A DNA stretch of 64,000 nt from an uncultured Roseobacter sp. (GTDB lineage Bacteria > Pseudomonadota > Alphaproteobacteria > Rhodobacterales > Rhodobacteraceae): the NCBI RefSeq assembly GCF_947491795.1, contig NZ_CANLKW010000003.1:1-64000 (forward strand), read 5' to 3'. The notes under the pieces are model-generated. The model made no database searches. It worked only from the letters and a program-made list of their open reading frames with translations, and was not told where the DNA came from. Below, one piece after another: positions 17,437-25,195 of this stretch; within the stretch, counting starts at the first letter, position 1, and each line of letters starts with the position of its first letter. The translations under genes were made by a program, and so were the position numbers.

Positions 17437-17903
17437 CAAAGGCTTTGCGCGAAGCCGACGGCCTGCACGTACCCCCAGCCATTCGCGGCGAGATAGGCTG
17501 CGGGTAGCGCAAGCAATTTGAACGTCCAGGGCGACCACTTCAGCGTCTCTGCCAAAACTGTCACCACCGCATTGAAAGTGAGCGACAGCCCAATGGTAAT
17601 CGCGCATTGGATCGCCAGAAACAACGCAAATCTCCACTCACCCGACTGCGCAAATGCAATGACAAAGCCAATGGCTAAGGTCGGCCCCAACGCAACTGCC
17701 CAGATTTGAAAGCTGAGAATCGGGATAAACATGTAAATCAGGCATGCAACGAAGATGACAGTTGACCAAGTGTTGAAAAAATCAGTCGCAAGCCCGCTGG
17801 GCGGTTGGGTGTGAGGACAGGGAAGCGCCTGTGCAAGACCGGAGGCCAAAGCCAGGATCACGCCAACTCCAAACGCGACCATCAAGAGACGCAAGAGGAT
17901 CAT
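17433..17903 (-). CDS. polytopic membrane protein of unknown function
   Basis: 156 aa from ATG 17903 (a GTG one codon upstream is also possible). Four hydrophobic helices are visible, one at the N-terminus and three after a periplasmic loop containing PCPHTQPPSG. No family is recognised. Its start overlaps the stop of the upstream 83-aa gene by one base, so the two form a small leftward operon that converges on the rightward arm. A relation to the cluster is possible but not shown. Confidence 0.5.
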   Translation of the reverse strand: MILLRLLMVAFGVGVILALASGLAQALPCPHTQPPSGLATDFFNTWSTVIFVACLIYMFIPILSFQIWAVALGPTLAIGFVIAFAQSGEWRFALFLAIQCAITIGLSLTFNAVVTVLAETLKWSPWTFKLLALPAAYLAANGWGYVQAVGFAQSLC

Positions 17904-18154
17904 CACTTGGCCTTCTTGTTAAACTCCTCTGTCACTGTCCTACTTTTTTCGGGATCCTGAGACTTTTGCACATCTTGTGACCGCTGCGCTTGATGTCGGT
18001 CGAACGCAGGTGCACTTGATCCACCGGGCGCCGGGCCGGCTGGCTGGTATGTGGGTTTGGGCTCTGGGTCATCAGGTTTGTCCAACTCGACCTCTTTTTC
18101 CTTTGCGGCCTCGTTGAAATCGTTCTTTATCGAATGCTCTTCCCATCGCGACAT
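17903..18154 (-). CDS. small hydrophilic protein of unknown function
   Basis: 83 aa from ATG 18154 (MSRWEEHSIK); eight further residues are possible upstream. It is very hydrophilic, with a Pro/Asp/Lys-rich centre (KPDDPEPKPTYQPAGP) and a charged C-terminus ending EEFNKKAK. Probably disordered. It overlaps the next gene by one base (TGATG). The IS element begins about 100 nt upstream and may have removed or replaced its promoter. Confidence 0.4.
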   Translation of the reverse strand: MSRWEEHSIKNDFNEAAKEKEVELDKPDDPEPKPTYQPAGPAPGGSSAPAFDRHQAQRSQDVQKSQDPEKSRTVTEEFNKKAK

Positions 18155-18257
18155 ATGCCAAACCTTTAATCCACCCAAAATATGTTCATAAGACTACGGC
18201 TTGGATGAACCACCGTCCATCCACTTCCCAATCTGCATTGGCTTTTCTCCAGTTGTG

Positions 18258-18281
18258 TAGCCTGCTGCTGGTTTCGTTGAC
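18258..18281 (+). repeat. left terminal inverted repeat of the IS
   Basis: Reads TAGCCTGCTGCTGGTTTCGT and onward. The complement of the right end reads TGGCCTGCTGCCAGTTTCGT; 20 of 24 positions agree. Confidence 0.75.
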
Positions 18282-18287
18282 GGCAAC

Positions 18288-19271
18288 TTAAGCTTTCATA
18301 GCTCGCTCCTCGAATGTGATAGGGCTTAGGTACCCGATGGTCGAGTGTCGGCGCTTCGGGTTGTAAAACCATTCGATGTAATAGAAGACATCTGCCCGCG
18401 CCTGCTTTCTGGTCCTATAGGTTTTGCGTTTGATCCGTTCTGTCTTCAGCGAAGAGAAGAAGCTTTCCATCGCAGCGTTCTGCGCCTTCAAACGATCCCC
18501 CGGATCGTTTGATCCGCTGGCGCGGACCAGCTTGAACTCCCAGACATTCCCGGAACGGCTCATTAAGCAGGTAATGCCATGATCTGCCATCAGCCTTTGG
18601 AACGGTTCACTGATATATTGGCTGCCCTGGTCGAAATGGTGCAGCAGCTCCTTTGGTCTTCCCCTGCGCCACATCGCCATGATCAAGGCATCCGTAACCA
18701 TCTGGGAGGTCATCTGATCACTCATCGACCAGCCAACAACGCGCCGGGAGAACAGGTCGATGACTGCTGCAACGTAGAGCCACCCTTCCGCAGTCCAGAC
18801 ATAAGTGAAGTCGGCCACCCATTTCTGGTTCGGGCCATCCGCATCGAACTCATGTTCAAGCACGTTGGCAGCTATGACCGACCTCGTGCCCTCGTCTTTA
18901 GGTGGTTGTCGACGCTTTGGACGAGCTCTGAAGGCCGCCTGCCGCATCAGTCGCTCGACGCAATGCAACCCGCAGGAATAGCCCTCTTCAAGAAGATCGT
19001 GGCGGACCCGCCGCGCGCCGTAGGTTCGGTCCGATCGCAGAAAGCTCGCACGGATCGCCGCCGAAAGCTCTTCGTCGCGGATCGACCGGTCGCTGCGCGG
19101 TCGCGTCAGCCAGGCATGGAAGCCGCTTCGTGACACACCGAGCGCATCACACATCCAACTCACTGGCCAGAACCCTCGGTGCTTCGCCACAAACCCAAAC
19201 ATCACAGCTGGTCCTTGGCGAAGTAGGCGTTCGACCATTGCCCTCGGACCAATGGCGGAAAATGGTCTCAC
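18288..19271 (-). CDS. IS3-family transposase OrfB with inserted segment
   Basis: 327 aa integrase-type DDE protein. It has HTH_21-like VSRSGFHAWL, the first catalytic Asp in WVADFTYVWT, the second in HHFDQGSQYIS, and the Glu in NAAMESFFSSLKTER. Between SGNVW and NAAMES lies a 19-residue insert (from EFKLVRASGSND to DRLKAQ) that other IS3 transposases lack. It widens the second Asp to Glu spacing from 35 to 54 residues. The insert's DNA contains a perfect palindrome at 18490-18510. The catalytic fold is probably disturbed. GTG start as drawn; expression normally depends on ribosomal frameshifting from OrfA. Confidence 0.8.
   Translation of the reverse strand: MRPFSAIGPRAMVERLLRQGPAVMFGFVAKHRGFWPVSWMCDALGVSRSGFHAWLTRPRSDRSIRDEELSAAIRASFLRSDRTYGARRVRHDLLEEGYSCGLHCVERLMRQAAFRARPKRRQPPKDEGTRSVIAANVLEHEFDADGPNQKWVADFTYVWTAEGWLYVAAVIDLFSRRVVGWSMSDQMTSQMVTDALIMAMWRRGRPKELLHHFDQGSQYISEPFQRLMADHGITCLMSRSGNVWEFKLVRASGSNDPGDRLKAQNAAMESFFSSLKTERIKRKTYRTRKQARADVFYYIEWFYNPKRRHSTIGYLSPITFEERAMKA
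18490..18510. repeat. palindrome inside the OrfB insertion
   Basis: AAACGATCC and GGATCGTTT are perfectly complementary 9-nt arms separated by CCC. It lies within the 57-nt in-frame insertion of the transposase gene. Confidence 0.75.
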
Positions 19272-19530
19272 CCTTTTTTAGGATGTCGCGCTCCGCCTTC
19301 AGTTTGGACACTTCGCGCCGCAGACTTCTGAGCTCCTCTTGCTCTGGCGTCAGTCGGCCATTTCCCGGAAGTGCCGCCGGACCATCAGCCTCAGAAGCAC
19401 GCACCCATCTCCGAAGTACCGTGGCATATATTCCAAGGTCCCTAGAGGCTTGCGCTGCGCTCACACCTCGTTGCTTCACCAAATCCACCGCCTCTTGCTT
19501 GAACTCGCGGCTGAACATTCTTCTCGTCAT
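19147..19530 (-). CDS. IS3-family OrfA (helix-turn-helix protein)
   Basis: 127 aa. The N-terminal helix-turn-helix is typical of IS3 OrfA: FSREFKQEAVDLVKQRGVSA, then ASRDLGIYATVLRRWVR. A leucine-zipper-like helix follows (ELRSLRREVSKLKAERDILKK). It binds the element's ends. Its 3' part overlaps OrfB. Past LKK the frame continues for about 40 residues that do not look conserved. Confidence 0.8.
   Translation of the reverse strand: MTRRMFSREFKQEAVDLVKQRGVSAAQASRDLGIYATVLRRWVRASEADGPAALPGNGRLTPEQEELRSLRREVSKLKAERDILKKGETIFRHWSEGNGRTPTSPRTSCDVWVCGEAPRVLASELDV
19273..19279 (-). other. A6G slippery heptamer at the OrfA/OrfB junction
   Basis: On the minus strand the OrfA codons CTA AAA AAG are followed by GGT. 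A normal -1 slip here gives GGG TGA, an immediate stop. OrfB lies in the +1 (-2) frame instead. The site looks like a former frameshift signal broken by a one-base change. Confidence 0.5.
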
Positions 19531-19566
19531 TTAGATTCTCCAGTTTCATAAACACCTTATCTCGGT

Positions 19567-19590
19567 GTCCACGAAACTGGCAGCAGGCCA
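19567..19590 (+). repeat. right terminal inverted repeat of the IS
   Basis: Reads GTCCACGAAACTGGCAGCAG and on to CCA. Complementary to the left end at 20 of 24 positions. Confidence 0.75.
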
Positions 19591-19663
19591 GGTCGTACCA
19601 TCACCCAAATTGTTATGCTCATTGCATGTTCGACGCAGGCCGCTGAAAGGTTTGTAGCAACGC

Positions 19664-19819
19664 CTACCCTGAGACGGCCCAACTCACAGTACTGTAGTCG
19701 GTTTCAAGATCGACAGCGATGTTGGCCAACGAGGGCAGGAACATGTTGAGCGACATGGGCGAAAACCCTGTCAACAGGATCAACGTGATCAAATGCGGAG
19801 GTGTTCTTGTGCGGTTCAT
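19664..19819 (-). pseudogene. N-terminal fragment of a Bcr/CflA-type MFS transporter
   Basis: 51 codons from ATG 19819 to a TAG at 19664. The reading (PHLITLILLTGFSPMSLNMF, then LPSLANIAVDLETDYSTVSW) is the first transmembrane helix and motif of Bcr/CflA drug-resistance permeases, normally about 400 aa. It stops 73 nt short of the IS end, with unrelated sequence between. The rest of the gene is missing from the window and was probably lost with the IS insertion or a deletion. Confidence 0.65.
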
Positions 19820-19849
19820 CTCGGTTCTCTGAGCCCTAAAAGCAAAGAA

Positions 19850-19870
19850 GCCCCCGAGGATGTCGGGGGC
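19850..19870 (-). terminator. strong hairpin, terminator-like on the minus strand
   Basis: A perfect 8-bp GC stem (GCCCCCGA / TCGGGGGC) with a 5-nt loop. On the minus strand it is followed by CTTCTTTGCTTTT. It sits about 30 nt upstream of the truncated MFS gene's ATG and could be an upstream terminator or an attenuator of that lost gene. Confidence 0.5.
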
Positions 19871-20346
19871 GCATGGAAACGGATATGGAAAACCTTATCG
19901 GACCATGCAGCTCTTGCTTACTACGACGACGAAATTAAGAGGCATGATCTCTCTCCTTGTCCGAAGACTAGTAAGTTTGGCGGCGGCAGGCAACAAGCAA
20001 AGCTGCCCTTCATACCGAGCGCAGCATTTTTCACATTGGGCTCAGGGTCCGCATTTGCCGCAGTTTGAATGAACGACGGCTTCAGCGAACAGATATGCCT
20101 TCTCGAGCACAACCGCCTGGTAAGACGCGGCGCTGTGGGTCACGGTCACCGGAGAACTCTTCCGCTACTCGGTCGTTGGTCAGCGGTCGGACAATCGGTG
20201 GATACGTTGGCGAAAGCACTCGTTACTCTGAGTACAGTAGCGAGCAGGAAAACCGCAGTCCGATAGTTATAACACTTTTTTACAACATGGCCGGACGGCT
20301 ATGCGCAAACCCATGGAAAAAATAGGCTAAATTAGAACTACCTGTT
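19871..20346. other. intergenic remnant without recognisable gene
   Basis: About 480 nt between the hairpin and repeat copy A. Short open frames occur on the plus strand (for example 20069-20266) but have no recognised similarity, no clear ribosome site and poor codon character. Probably debris of a rearranged locus. Confidence 0.4.
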
Positions 20347-20503
20347 CCATCCATCATCGGCGCGACGGATAGTTTCGCTGCCACAGCGGCTGCGTTATAG
20401 GGCATTCTGGGCTCTCCTGTGGTCCGCGATCGGGTTTTCGGGACCATGCTGCACACTTACTTACACCGGTTAAGGCAGTCTAGCCCCCAGGTACGAAGAC
20501 AGG
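20347..20503 (+). repeat. long diverged repeat, copy A
   Basis: About 157 nt that align with 44745-44902 on the same strand at roughly 70% identity by eye. Shared blocks include GCGACGGATAGT, GTGGTCCGCGATC, GGTTTTCG and GAAGACAGG; one 3-nt gap is needed. In the frame that is open in copy B, copy A has a TAG stop. It is followed 74 nt later by the 3' end of a truncated RpiR-type gene. Confidence 0.65.
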
Positions 20504-20576
20504 CTATGGGCGGGGATTGGGGGCAACTGGGCGTGTTCGTTTGGCGTTCTGTGTTTCATCGGGTCGAGTGAGCAGC

Positions 20577-21089
20577 TCACTCCGGAAGATCAAGTTCCTC
20601 AACAATTGCGTCAAGCGTTTCGGCCCGCTGTTTTACGGCGACAGGGTTCTTTCCCACATATGCTATCGCAACCAGCCGTAACATAGACACGACAGTCGCA
20701 TGGGTATTCAGCATCCCATAGCTCGCAACGTGACAAGCCAGGACAGTTTCAGAAAAGCGCTCTGCTTGTGCCTGATAGCGATGGTCCGTAATCGTGATGA
20801 TCCGAAGCCGTGATGTTCGCGCATAGGCCAAGAGCGAGCGCAACAGCTTTGGACGTGTCTCTAACGTAACAAGGACAAGTGCATCACGCGGGCCCATCAT
20901 CGCCAAATCGCTTGCCCAGTCTTGCCCTGCACCATCAAGATAATGAACATCATGGCGCAATCGCGAGAACAGCGTTTTCCCAATGCGTGCGACACCATCT
21001 TCAGCACCAAATCCCAAAAACCAGACACGTGGCGCGGTTGAAAGGACTTCAGCAACCTCTGGCAACCGGTCCGAGCGCAGCTCTTCGAA
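20577..21089 (-). pseudogene. RpiR-family regulator, C-terminal SIS domain only
   Basis: About 170 residues of a sugar-isomerase (SIS) domain as in RpiR-type regulators: APRVWFLGFGAEDGVARIG, MGPRDALVLVTLETR, RLRIITITDHRYQA, LNTHATVVSMLRLVAIA. The N-terminal helix-turn-helix of the family (about 100 residues) is absent, and an in-frame TGA at 21090-21092 closes the frame upstream. At the same point an ABC ATPase fragment begins on the other strand. The regulator was cut by a rearrangement and cannot bind DNA as it stands. Confidence 0.75.
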
Positions 21090-21271
21090 TCACACACGGG
21101 ATTGATGAGGCCGTTTTTCTGGCCGACCGCGTTGCCGTGATGCACGCAAACCCCGGCCGCATTGTCGAAATCATCGATGTGCCTTTTACACGCCCCCGTC
21201 ATCCAGACCTCTTCTCAGATCCGGCCTTCCATGCTTTGACAGATCGTATCGCATCGGTGCTGCATGGCTAA
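21089..21271 (+). pseudogene. C-terminal fragment of a NitT/TauT-type ABC ATPase
   Basis: About 60 codons reading THGIDEAVFLADRVAVMHAN, then FTRPRHPDLFSDPAF. This is the H-loop and C-terminus of SsuB/TauB-like ATPases (normal form THDIDEAVFLADRV). Walker A, signature and Walker B are missing. It ends inside the start of the permease gene (8-nt overlap), so the original operon was ATPase then permease. The 5' part was lost at the same junction that truncated the RpiR gene. Confidence 0.8.
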
Positions 21272-22823
21272 GGTGCCAACGGGCTTGCGGAATGTTGCGA
21301 TCTTGCTTCTGATCTGGGAAATCGCGGGCCGCATGGATCTGGTTGCCAGTGGTGCCCTGCCAGGGTTTTCAGAAATCCTGATCAGGTTATGGGAAGACCG
21401 CGCAGATTATCCGCGCCATATCTGGGCAACGCTCTATGCGTCCGGTGTTGGTTTTCTGATTGGCAATGCAATTGCGCTGATAGCCGGTGTGGCATTTGCG
21501 ATGTCGCCAACATTGCTGCGCCTTTTTCGCGGTGTGAATATCGCTGTTTTTGCACTGCCGCCCATCGCGATTGCCCCGATCCTTGTGCTGACTTTATCCG
21601 GCATGGCACCTCGCATCGTTCTTGCCGCGCTGGCCGTCTATTTCGTAACCATGACAGCAACTGTCATCGGAATAAGCCAGTCCGACAGTCGGGCCAGTGA
21701 CGTTGTGAAAGCCTATGGAGGTGGCCGTTGGCGTGTTCTTTGGCTGGTCCAACTTCGCAGTGCCCTGCCCACTATCATTACAGGCTTCCAGATTGCGGCT
21801 CCCAACGCCGTATTGGGCGCAATTCTGGCCGAGTTTGGCGGTGGAGGGCGCTGGGGGCTTGGAACCTACCTGCTTGGATCGCTTGGCCGAGGAGAGCCAG
21901 ACAGGCTTTGGGGCATTGGTCTGATCGCGACCGCTATTGCGGGATTGGGGTACTTGTTCTTTGCATTGATTTCCAGGCGCTTGCTGGGGGTGACGCGCGC
22001 TGTGACGTTGAACACCGCCACCCCCATTGGCGCGGCAGTCCCTGCATCACCGTTCAAGCGTGCGCTGATGCTCTTCGGCATTGTGTCACTGCCATTCCTT
22101 TTGTGGTGGGCCTTCATAGTATTAACCGGCGTACCTGCGATGATCGCGAAAACACCTTTTGGGGTGATAGACTATCTGTTTTTCGCAAAGACTGCCCCTG
22201 TCGCACAAGAAAAGCTCTTGCGGGCATTGTCAGAAACACTTCCCATCACTTTCGCGGGCATGGCGGCTGGCATTGGCTTTGCGTTTCTGCTGGCAATCTC
22301 GACACGGCTGTTCCCAAACGCCATTCGCGCATTCATGCCTGTGGCCCTTGTGACGCAAACCATGCCTCTGGTGGCTCTGACCCCGCTATTGGTGCTGATA
22401 TTCGGGCGCGGCACCTCTTTGACGCTCTGGGTGACAATCTCGGTGACGTTCTTTCCTGCCTTCGTCACGTTGGCGCAAGGGATCGCATTGGTTCCGCGCA
22501 GCGCACAAGATTTGCCGCGCGCCTATGGTGCATCTGTTTGGCAGGAAATGCGGCTGGTGACGATCCCGGCCTCCCTGCCCTATCTGTTCGCAGCGACACG
22601 CCTGACTGTCCCGCGCGCCTTGCTTGGGGTCATGATCGCAGAATGGCTGGCCACTGGGCGCGGGCTTGGCAACTTGCTGAACCAATCCCGCGGCTACCTG
22701 GACTTTGGCATGATCTGGACCGTTGCCTCTGTTTCGGTGCTCTTGTCGGTCATTCTGTATCAACTCGTTGTTGTGATCGAACGGAAAACCCTGCACCGGT
22801 TGGGCATGCAAACCGCAGAATAG
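21264..22823 (+). CDS. fused double ABC permease, NitT/TauT (SsuC-like) family
   Basis: 519 aa holding two BPD_transp_1 permease halves in one chain. The first spans about residues 1-250, with the cytoplasmic coupling loop near SDVVKAYGGGRWRVLWLVQL. The second spans about 265-519, with DLPRAYGASVWQEMRLVTIP. Most relatives encode one half of about 260 aa. It forms the inner-membrane channel for small nitrogen- or sulfur-containing anions or heterocycles. Its own ATPase is broken just upstream, so it would need another ATPase, perhaps that at 25196-25981. The ATG lies within the ATPase fragment's end. Confidence 0.8.
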   Translation: MAKVPTGLRNVAILLLIWEIAGRMDLVASGALPGFSEILIRLWEDRADYPRHIWATLYASGVGFLIGNAIALIAGVAFAMSPTLLRLFRGVNIAVFALPPIAIAPILVLTLSGMAPRIVLAALAVYFVTMTATVIGISQSDSRASDVVKAYGGGRWRVLWLVQLRSALPTIITGFQIAAPNAVLGAILAEFGGGGRWGLGTYLLGSLGRGEPDRLWGIGLIATAIAGLGYLFFALISRRLLGVTRAVTLNTATPIGAAVPASPFKRALMLFGIVSLPFLLWWAFIVLTGVPAMIAKTPFGVIDYLFFAKTAPVAQEKLLRALSETLPITFAGMAAGIGFAFLLAISTRLFPNAIRAFMPVALVTQTMPLVALTPLLVLIFGRGTSLTLWVTISVTFFPAFVTLAQGIALVPRSAQDLPRAYGASVWQEMRLVTIPASLPYLFAATRLTVPRALLGVMIAEWLATGRGLGNLLNQSRGYLDFGMIWTVASVSVLLSVILYQLVVVIERKTLHRLGMQTAE

Positions 22824-23234
22824 CGCAAACGATGATGGCCTGCCAAATGAGCTAAATTGCCATTCATACGTTGCGTCTCATCTGGAAAAACAGAAACAAA
22901 ACAAACTGACGCGGCCAGCGGGCAAGATCGAACCAAACAGCAATGCTTGAGCTTAGCATCGCCTAAAACGCAATCGGGCTGATCGTATTCCGCCCAATTA
23001 TTAGACGCCCCACCTTCAAACTCTGCTGTTTGACCTGTTGAGGCTTGGTGTACCAGGTTTTGATGAGTCAGCGTTAAGTCAGCGCAAAGCGGTGGGGCGA
23101 ACCTCCTCCCCGATATCCGCCTGACTGCTTTAACGGTTGGCGTGCCGAAACTGTCACAAGCGAAGTGACTGGGTCGTGCACATTATCAAATGACCCGAAC
23201 TCCTACGCTTGTGTCCTGACAGAGAGGACATAAA
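22824..23234. promoter_or_regulatory. upstream region of the NitT/TauT transporter operon
   Basis: 411 nt without a gene. It must contain the promoter of the operon starting at 23235. A GAGAGGA ribosome site lies 6 nt before the ATG. No recognised riboswitch or clear operator was found. Confidence 0.4.
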
Positions 23235-24293
23235 ATGTGTGAAAGATGCGGAAATACCTATCATAAAATCCAGGAAGCCAGCCGTCGTGGTTTTTTGAAA
23301 GGCGGTGCGGCTGCGGCTGCAAGCCTTGCATTGCCTGCGGGGCTGATGGCGCCTCGGCTTGCCGCTGCGCAAGGGATGACAACGATCAAGGCAACCCATG
23401 GTGGCGGCCTTTGTAACCTTGGTATTTTTCTGGCTAAGGAACGCAAACTGGCCGAAGCGGATGGCGTCGAGCTTGATTTCGTCGTGACGCCGACAACCAC
23501 GGATGTGGTGACGTTGTTTGGCGCTGGTATGGTCGATGTTTCGGTCATTCCCTATTCCAACTTCATCACTCTGGTCGATGCAGGCGCGCCAGTGCAGATT
23601 GTCGCCGGTGCAGGTGTCGAAGGGTGCATTCTCATCGGATCCGAGGGCATATCATCGCCTGCCGATCTGAAAGGCAAAACCATCGGGACATTCCAGGCGG
23701 ATACGCTGGAGGTGCTGCCCTATGACTACATGACCTCTGCGGGCATGGCATTTGCCGACGCTGAAATCAAATATTTCAACACATCGCCGGAACTGGCTGC
23801 GGCCTTCATCAACGGCGCAATTGATGCGGTCAGCCATATCGAACCCTACGCAACGCAGTGTCTGCAAGAACGTGCCGGAGCAAGCATCCTGACCGATGGC
23901 CTGGACCTTTACGGTGCGGGCTATTCCGATTGTGTGCTTGCAGCTCGCACGCCGCTTCTGGAAGAAAACCCAGAAGCTGTCAAAGCCGTGATCAAGGCGA
24001 TGATGACCGCGCAGTTGCAATCCGAGCAAGACACAGCCGCAGCACTGGCTGAAACGCAGGGCACTTACTACAAGACATCGCTGGAAGCCCTGACACTGGC
24101 CCAGTCGCGCCAGCCTGTCATGATCGACCAACGCAACAACTCGGACTTCTTTGTCGAGCGTTCCGTGTCGATGCAGAAAATGGGCTACGTCAAGGACACG
24201 CTGCCCGATACGGCGGTGAACTGGACGTTACTGGAAGAGGTGATCGCCGCAAATGCAGACCTCTACGACAGCCTGAAGCTGAAAACAGCGTAA
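23235..24293 (+). CDS. Tat-exported ABC substrate-binding protein, NitT/TauT (SsuA/THI5-like) type
   Basis: 352 aa. A twin-arginine signal (RRGFLKGG, R17-R18) is followed by a hydrophobic stretch ending LAAAQG. The mature part is the SsuA/THI5 fold: GGLCNLGIFLAKERKLAEA, then TTTDVVTLFGAGMVDVSVIP, then a hinge and ELAAAFINGAIDAVSHIEP. The N-terminal region before the RR motif carries C-x2-C and His (MCERCGNTYH), unusual for a signal peptide. The ligand is probably a small nitrogen heterocycle or amide, judging from the amidohydrolases in the same operon. First gene of a tight operon with permease, ATPase and two deaminase-type enzymes. Confidence 0.85.
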   Translation: MCERCGNTYHKIQEASRRGFLKGGAAAAASLALPAGLMAPRLAAAQGMTTIKATHGGGLCNLGIFLAKERKLAEADGVELDFVVTPTTTDVVTLFGAGMVDVSVIPYSNFITLVDAGAPVQIVAGAGVEGCILIGSEGISSPADLKGKTIGTFQADTLEVLPYDYMTSAGMAFADAEIKYFNTSPELAAAFINGAIDAVSHIEPYATQCLQERAGASILTDGLDLYGAGYSDCVLAARTPLLEENPEAVKAVIKAMMTAQLQSEQDTAAALAETQGTYYKTSLEALTLAQSRQPVMIDQRNNSDFFVERSVSMQKMGYVKDTLPDTAVNWTLLEEVIAANADLYDSLKLKTA

Positions 24294-24303
24294 GGCGGCA
24301 CCA

Positions 24304-25194
24304 ATGACCGACGAAACTCTTCAAACGCCACTGGTGGCAAACAGGCAGGAAAGTTTTGGCAAGCGTCTGCTGCGGCGCATGGAACCTGTGCTCTGGGTCA
24401 TGGCATCTCTGTCGATTTTCGTCGGGTTTTGGGAGTTTGCCTGGTGGCGGGGGTGGGCCAATCCGCTTCTGCTTCCGCCCCCGCATATTTTCCTGGCAAA
24501 CCTGCCGGATCAGTTTCGGTTCTTTGATCCAGGCGGCACACGGGCCGGAGCCCTGGCGACGGGCGGCTCAATATTCTCTGTCCTTGGTGTGATCGCATGG
24601 TCATCCCTCAGGGTGACGGTGGGGCTGGCGCTGGGTTTCATGCTGTCGCTCGCCATTGGGATCGGCATTCGGTATTTCCGGATTTTTGGCAAACTGGTGC
24701 TGCCGCTGGTCACGATGCTCGCCCCGATTTCTCCTGTCGCGTGGTTGCCGGTTGCCGTGTTCATATTTGGCATCGGAAACCCACCTGCAATCTTTCTTGT
24801 CTTCATCGCCATCTTCTTCATCATGACACTGGCAACACTGTCGCAGATCGACAATGTTCCTGTTCACTACATTCAGCTTGCGCGGATCATGGGCTGCAAC
24901 AAGCGCCAGATTTACCGCCATGTGATCCTGCCGGCCATTCTGCCTGAATTATTCGTGACACTGCGCATGAACCTTTTTGCCGCGTGGATGGTCGTGCTGA
25001 TTGCCGAAGCAGTGGGTGTTGGCTCTGGCCTCGGGCAGGTCACCATGATGGCGCGTAACACGTTCAACGCGAGCCTTGTGTTCTTCACCATGACGCTGAT
25101 TGGGCTGACGGGCTTCGCCTTTGATCAGACCCTTCGCTACATCCAGCGCAAAGTGCTTTGGTGGGTCGGACCCTCAAATGTAGGAGGGCTGTAA
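24304..25194 (+). CDS. ABC transporter permease, SsuC/TauC type
   Basis: 296 aa, about six transmembrane helices, BPD_transp_1 family. The coupling loop is IQLARIMGCNKRQIYRHVIL (about residues 195-214). It starts 10 nt after the binding-protein gene and ends 1 nt before the ATPase gene. It forms the channel of the 23235-25981 transporter. Confidence 0.87.
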   Translation: MTDETLQTPLVANRQESFGKRLLRRMEPVLWVMASLSIFVGFWEFAWWRGWANPLLLPPPHIFLANLPDQFRFFDPGGTRAGALATGGSIFSVLGVIAWSSLRVTVGLALGFMLSLAIGIGIRYFRIFGKLVLPLVTMLAPISPVAWLPVAVFIFGIGNPPAIFLVFIAIFFIMTLATLSQIDNVPVHYIQLARIMGCNKRQIYRHVILPAILPELFVTLRMNLFAAWMVVLIAEAVGVGSGLGQVTMMARNTFNASLVFFTMTLIGLTGFAFDQTLRYIQRKVLWWVGPSNVGGL

Positions 25195-25195
25195 C

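Larger units (their letters stand above)
18258..19590 (-). mobile_element. IS3-family insertion sequence, probably inactive
   Basis: About 1.33 kb, bounded by imperfect inverted repeats at 18258-18281 and 19567-19590 (20 of 24 positions match). It holds overlapping OrfA and OrfB on the minus strand. No clear target duplication was found at these boundaries. OrfB carries a 57-nt insertion in its catalytic region, and the two reading frames are not in the usual -1 relation, so this copy is probably dead. It lies between the envelope-machine cluster and a truncated MFS gene. Confidence 0.82.

Noticed and set aside
20069..20266. A small plus-strand gene of 65 codons
   Set aside because: No ribosome site, no recognisable similarity, and it lies in a region of gene debris.
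20347..20503. Glycine-type or guanidine-type riboswitch in the long repeat
   Set aside because: Short stretches such as AAGACAGG recall riboswitch ends, but the ordered conserved blocks of neither aptamer could be found on either strand.
21728..22855. A 375-codon frame overlapping the double permease
   Set aside because: Cys/Arg/His-rich composition typical of an out-of-frame reading; the permease frame has clear transmembrane and coupling-loop motifs.
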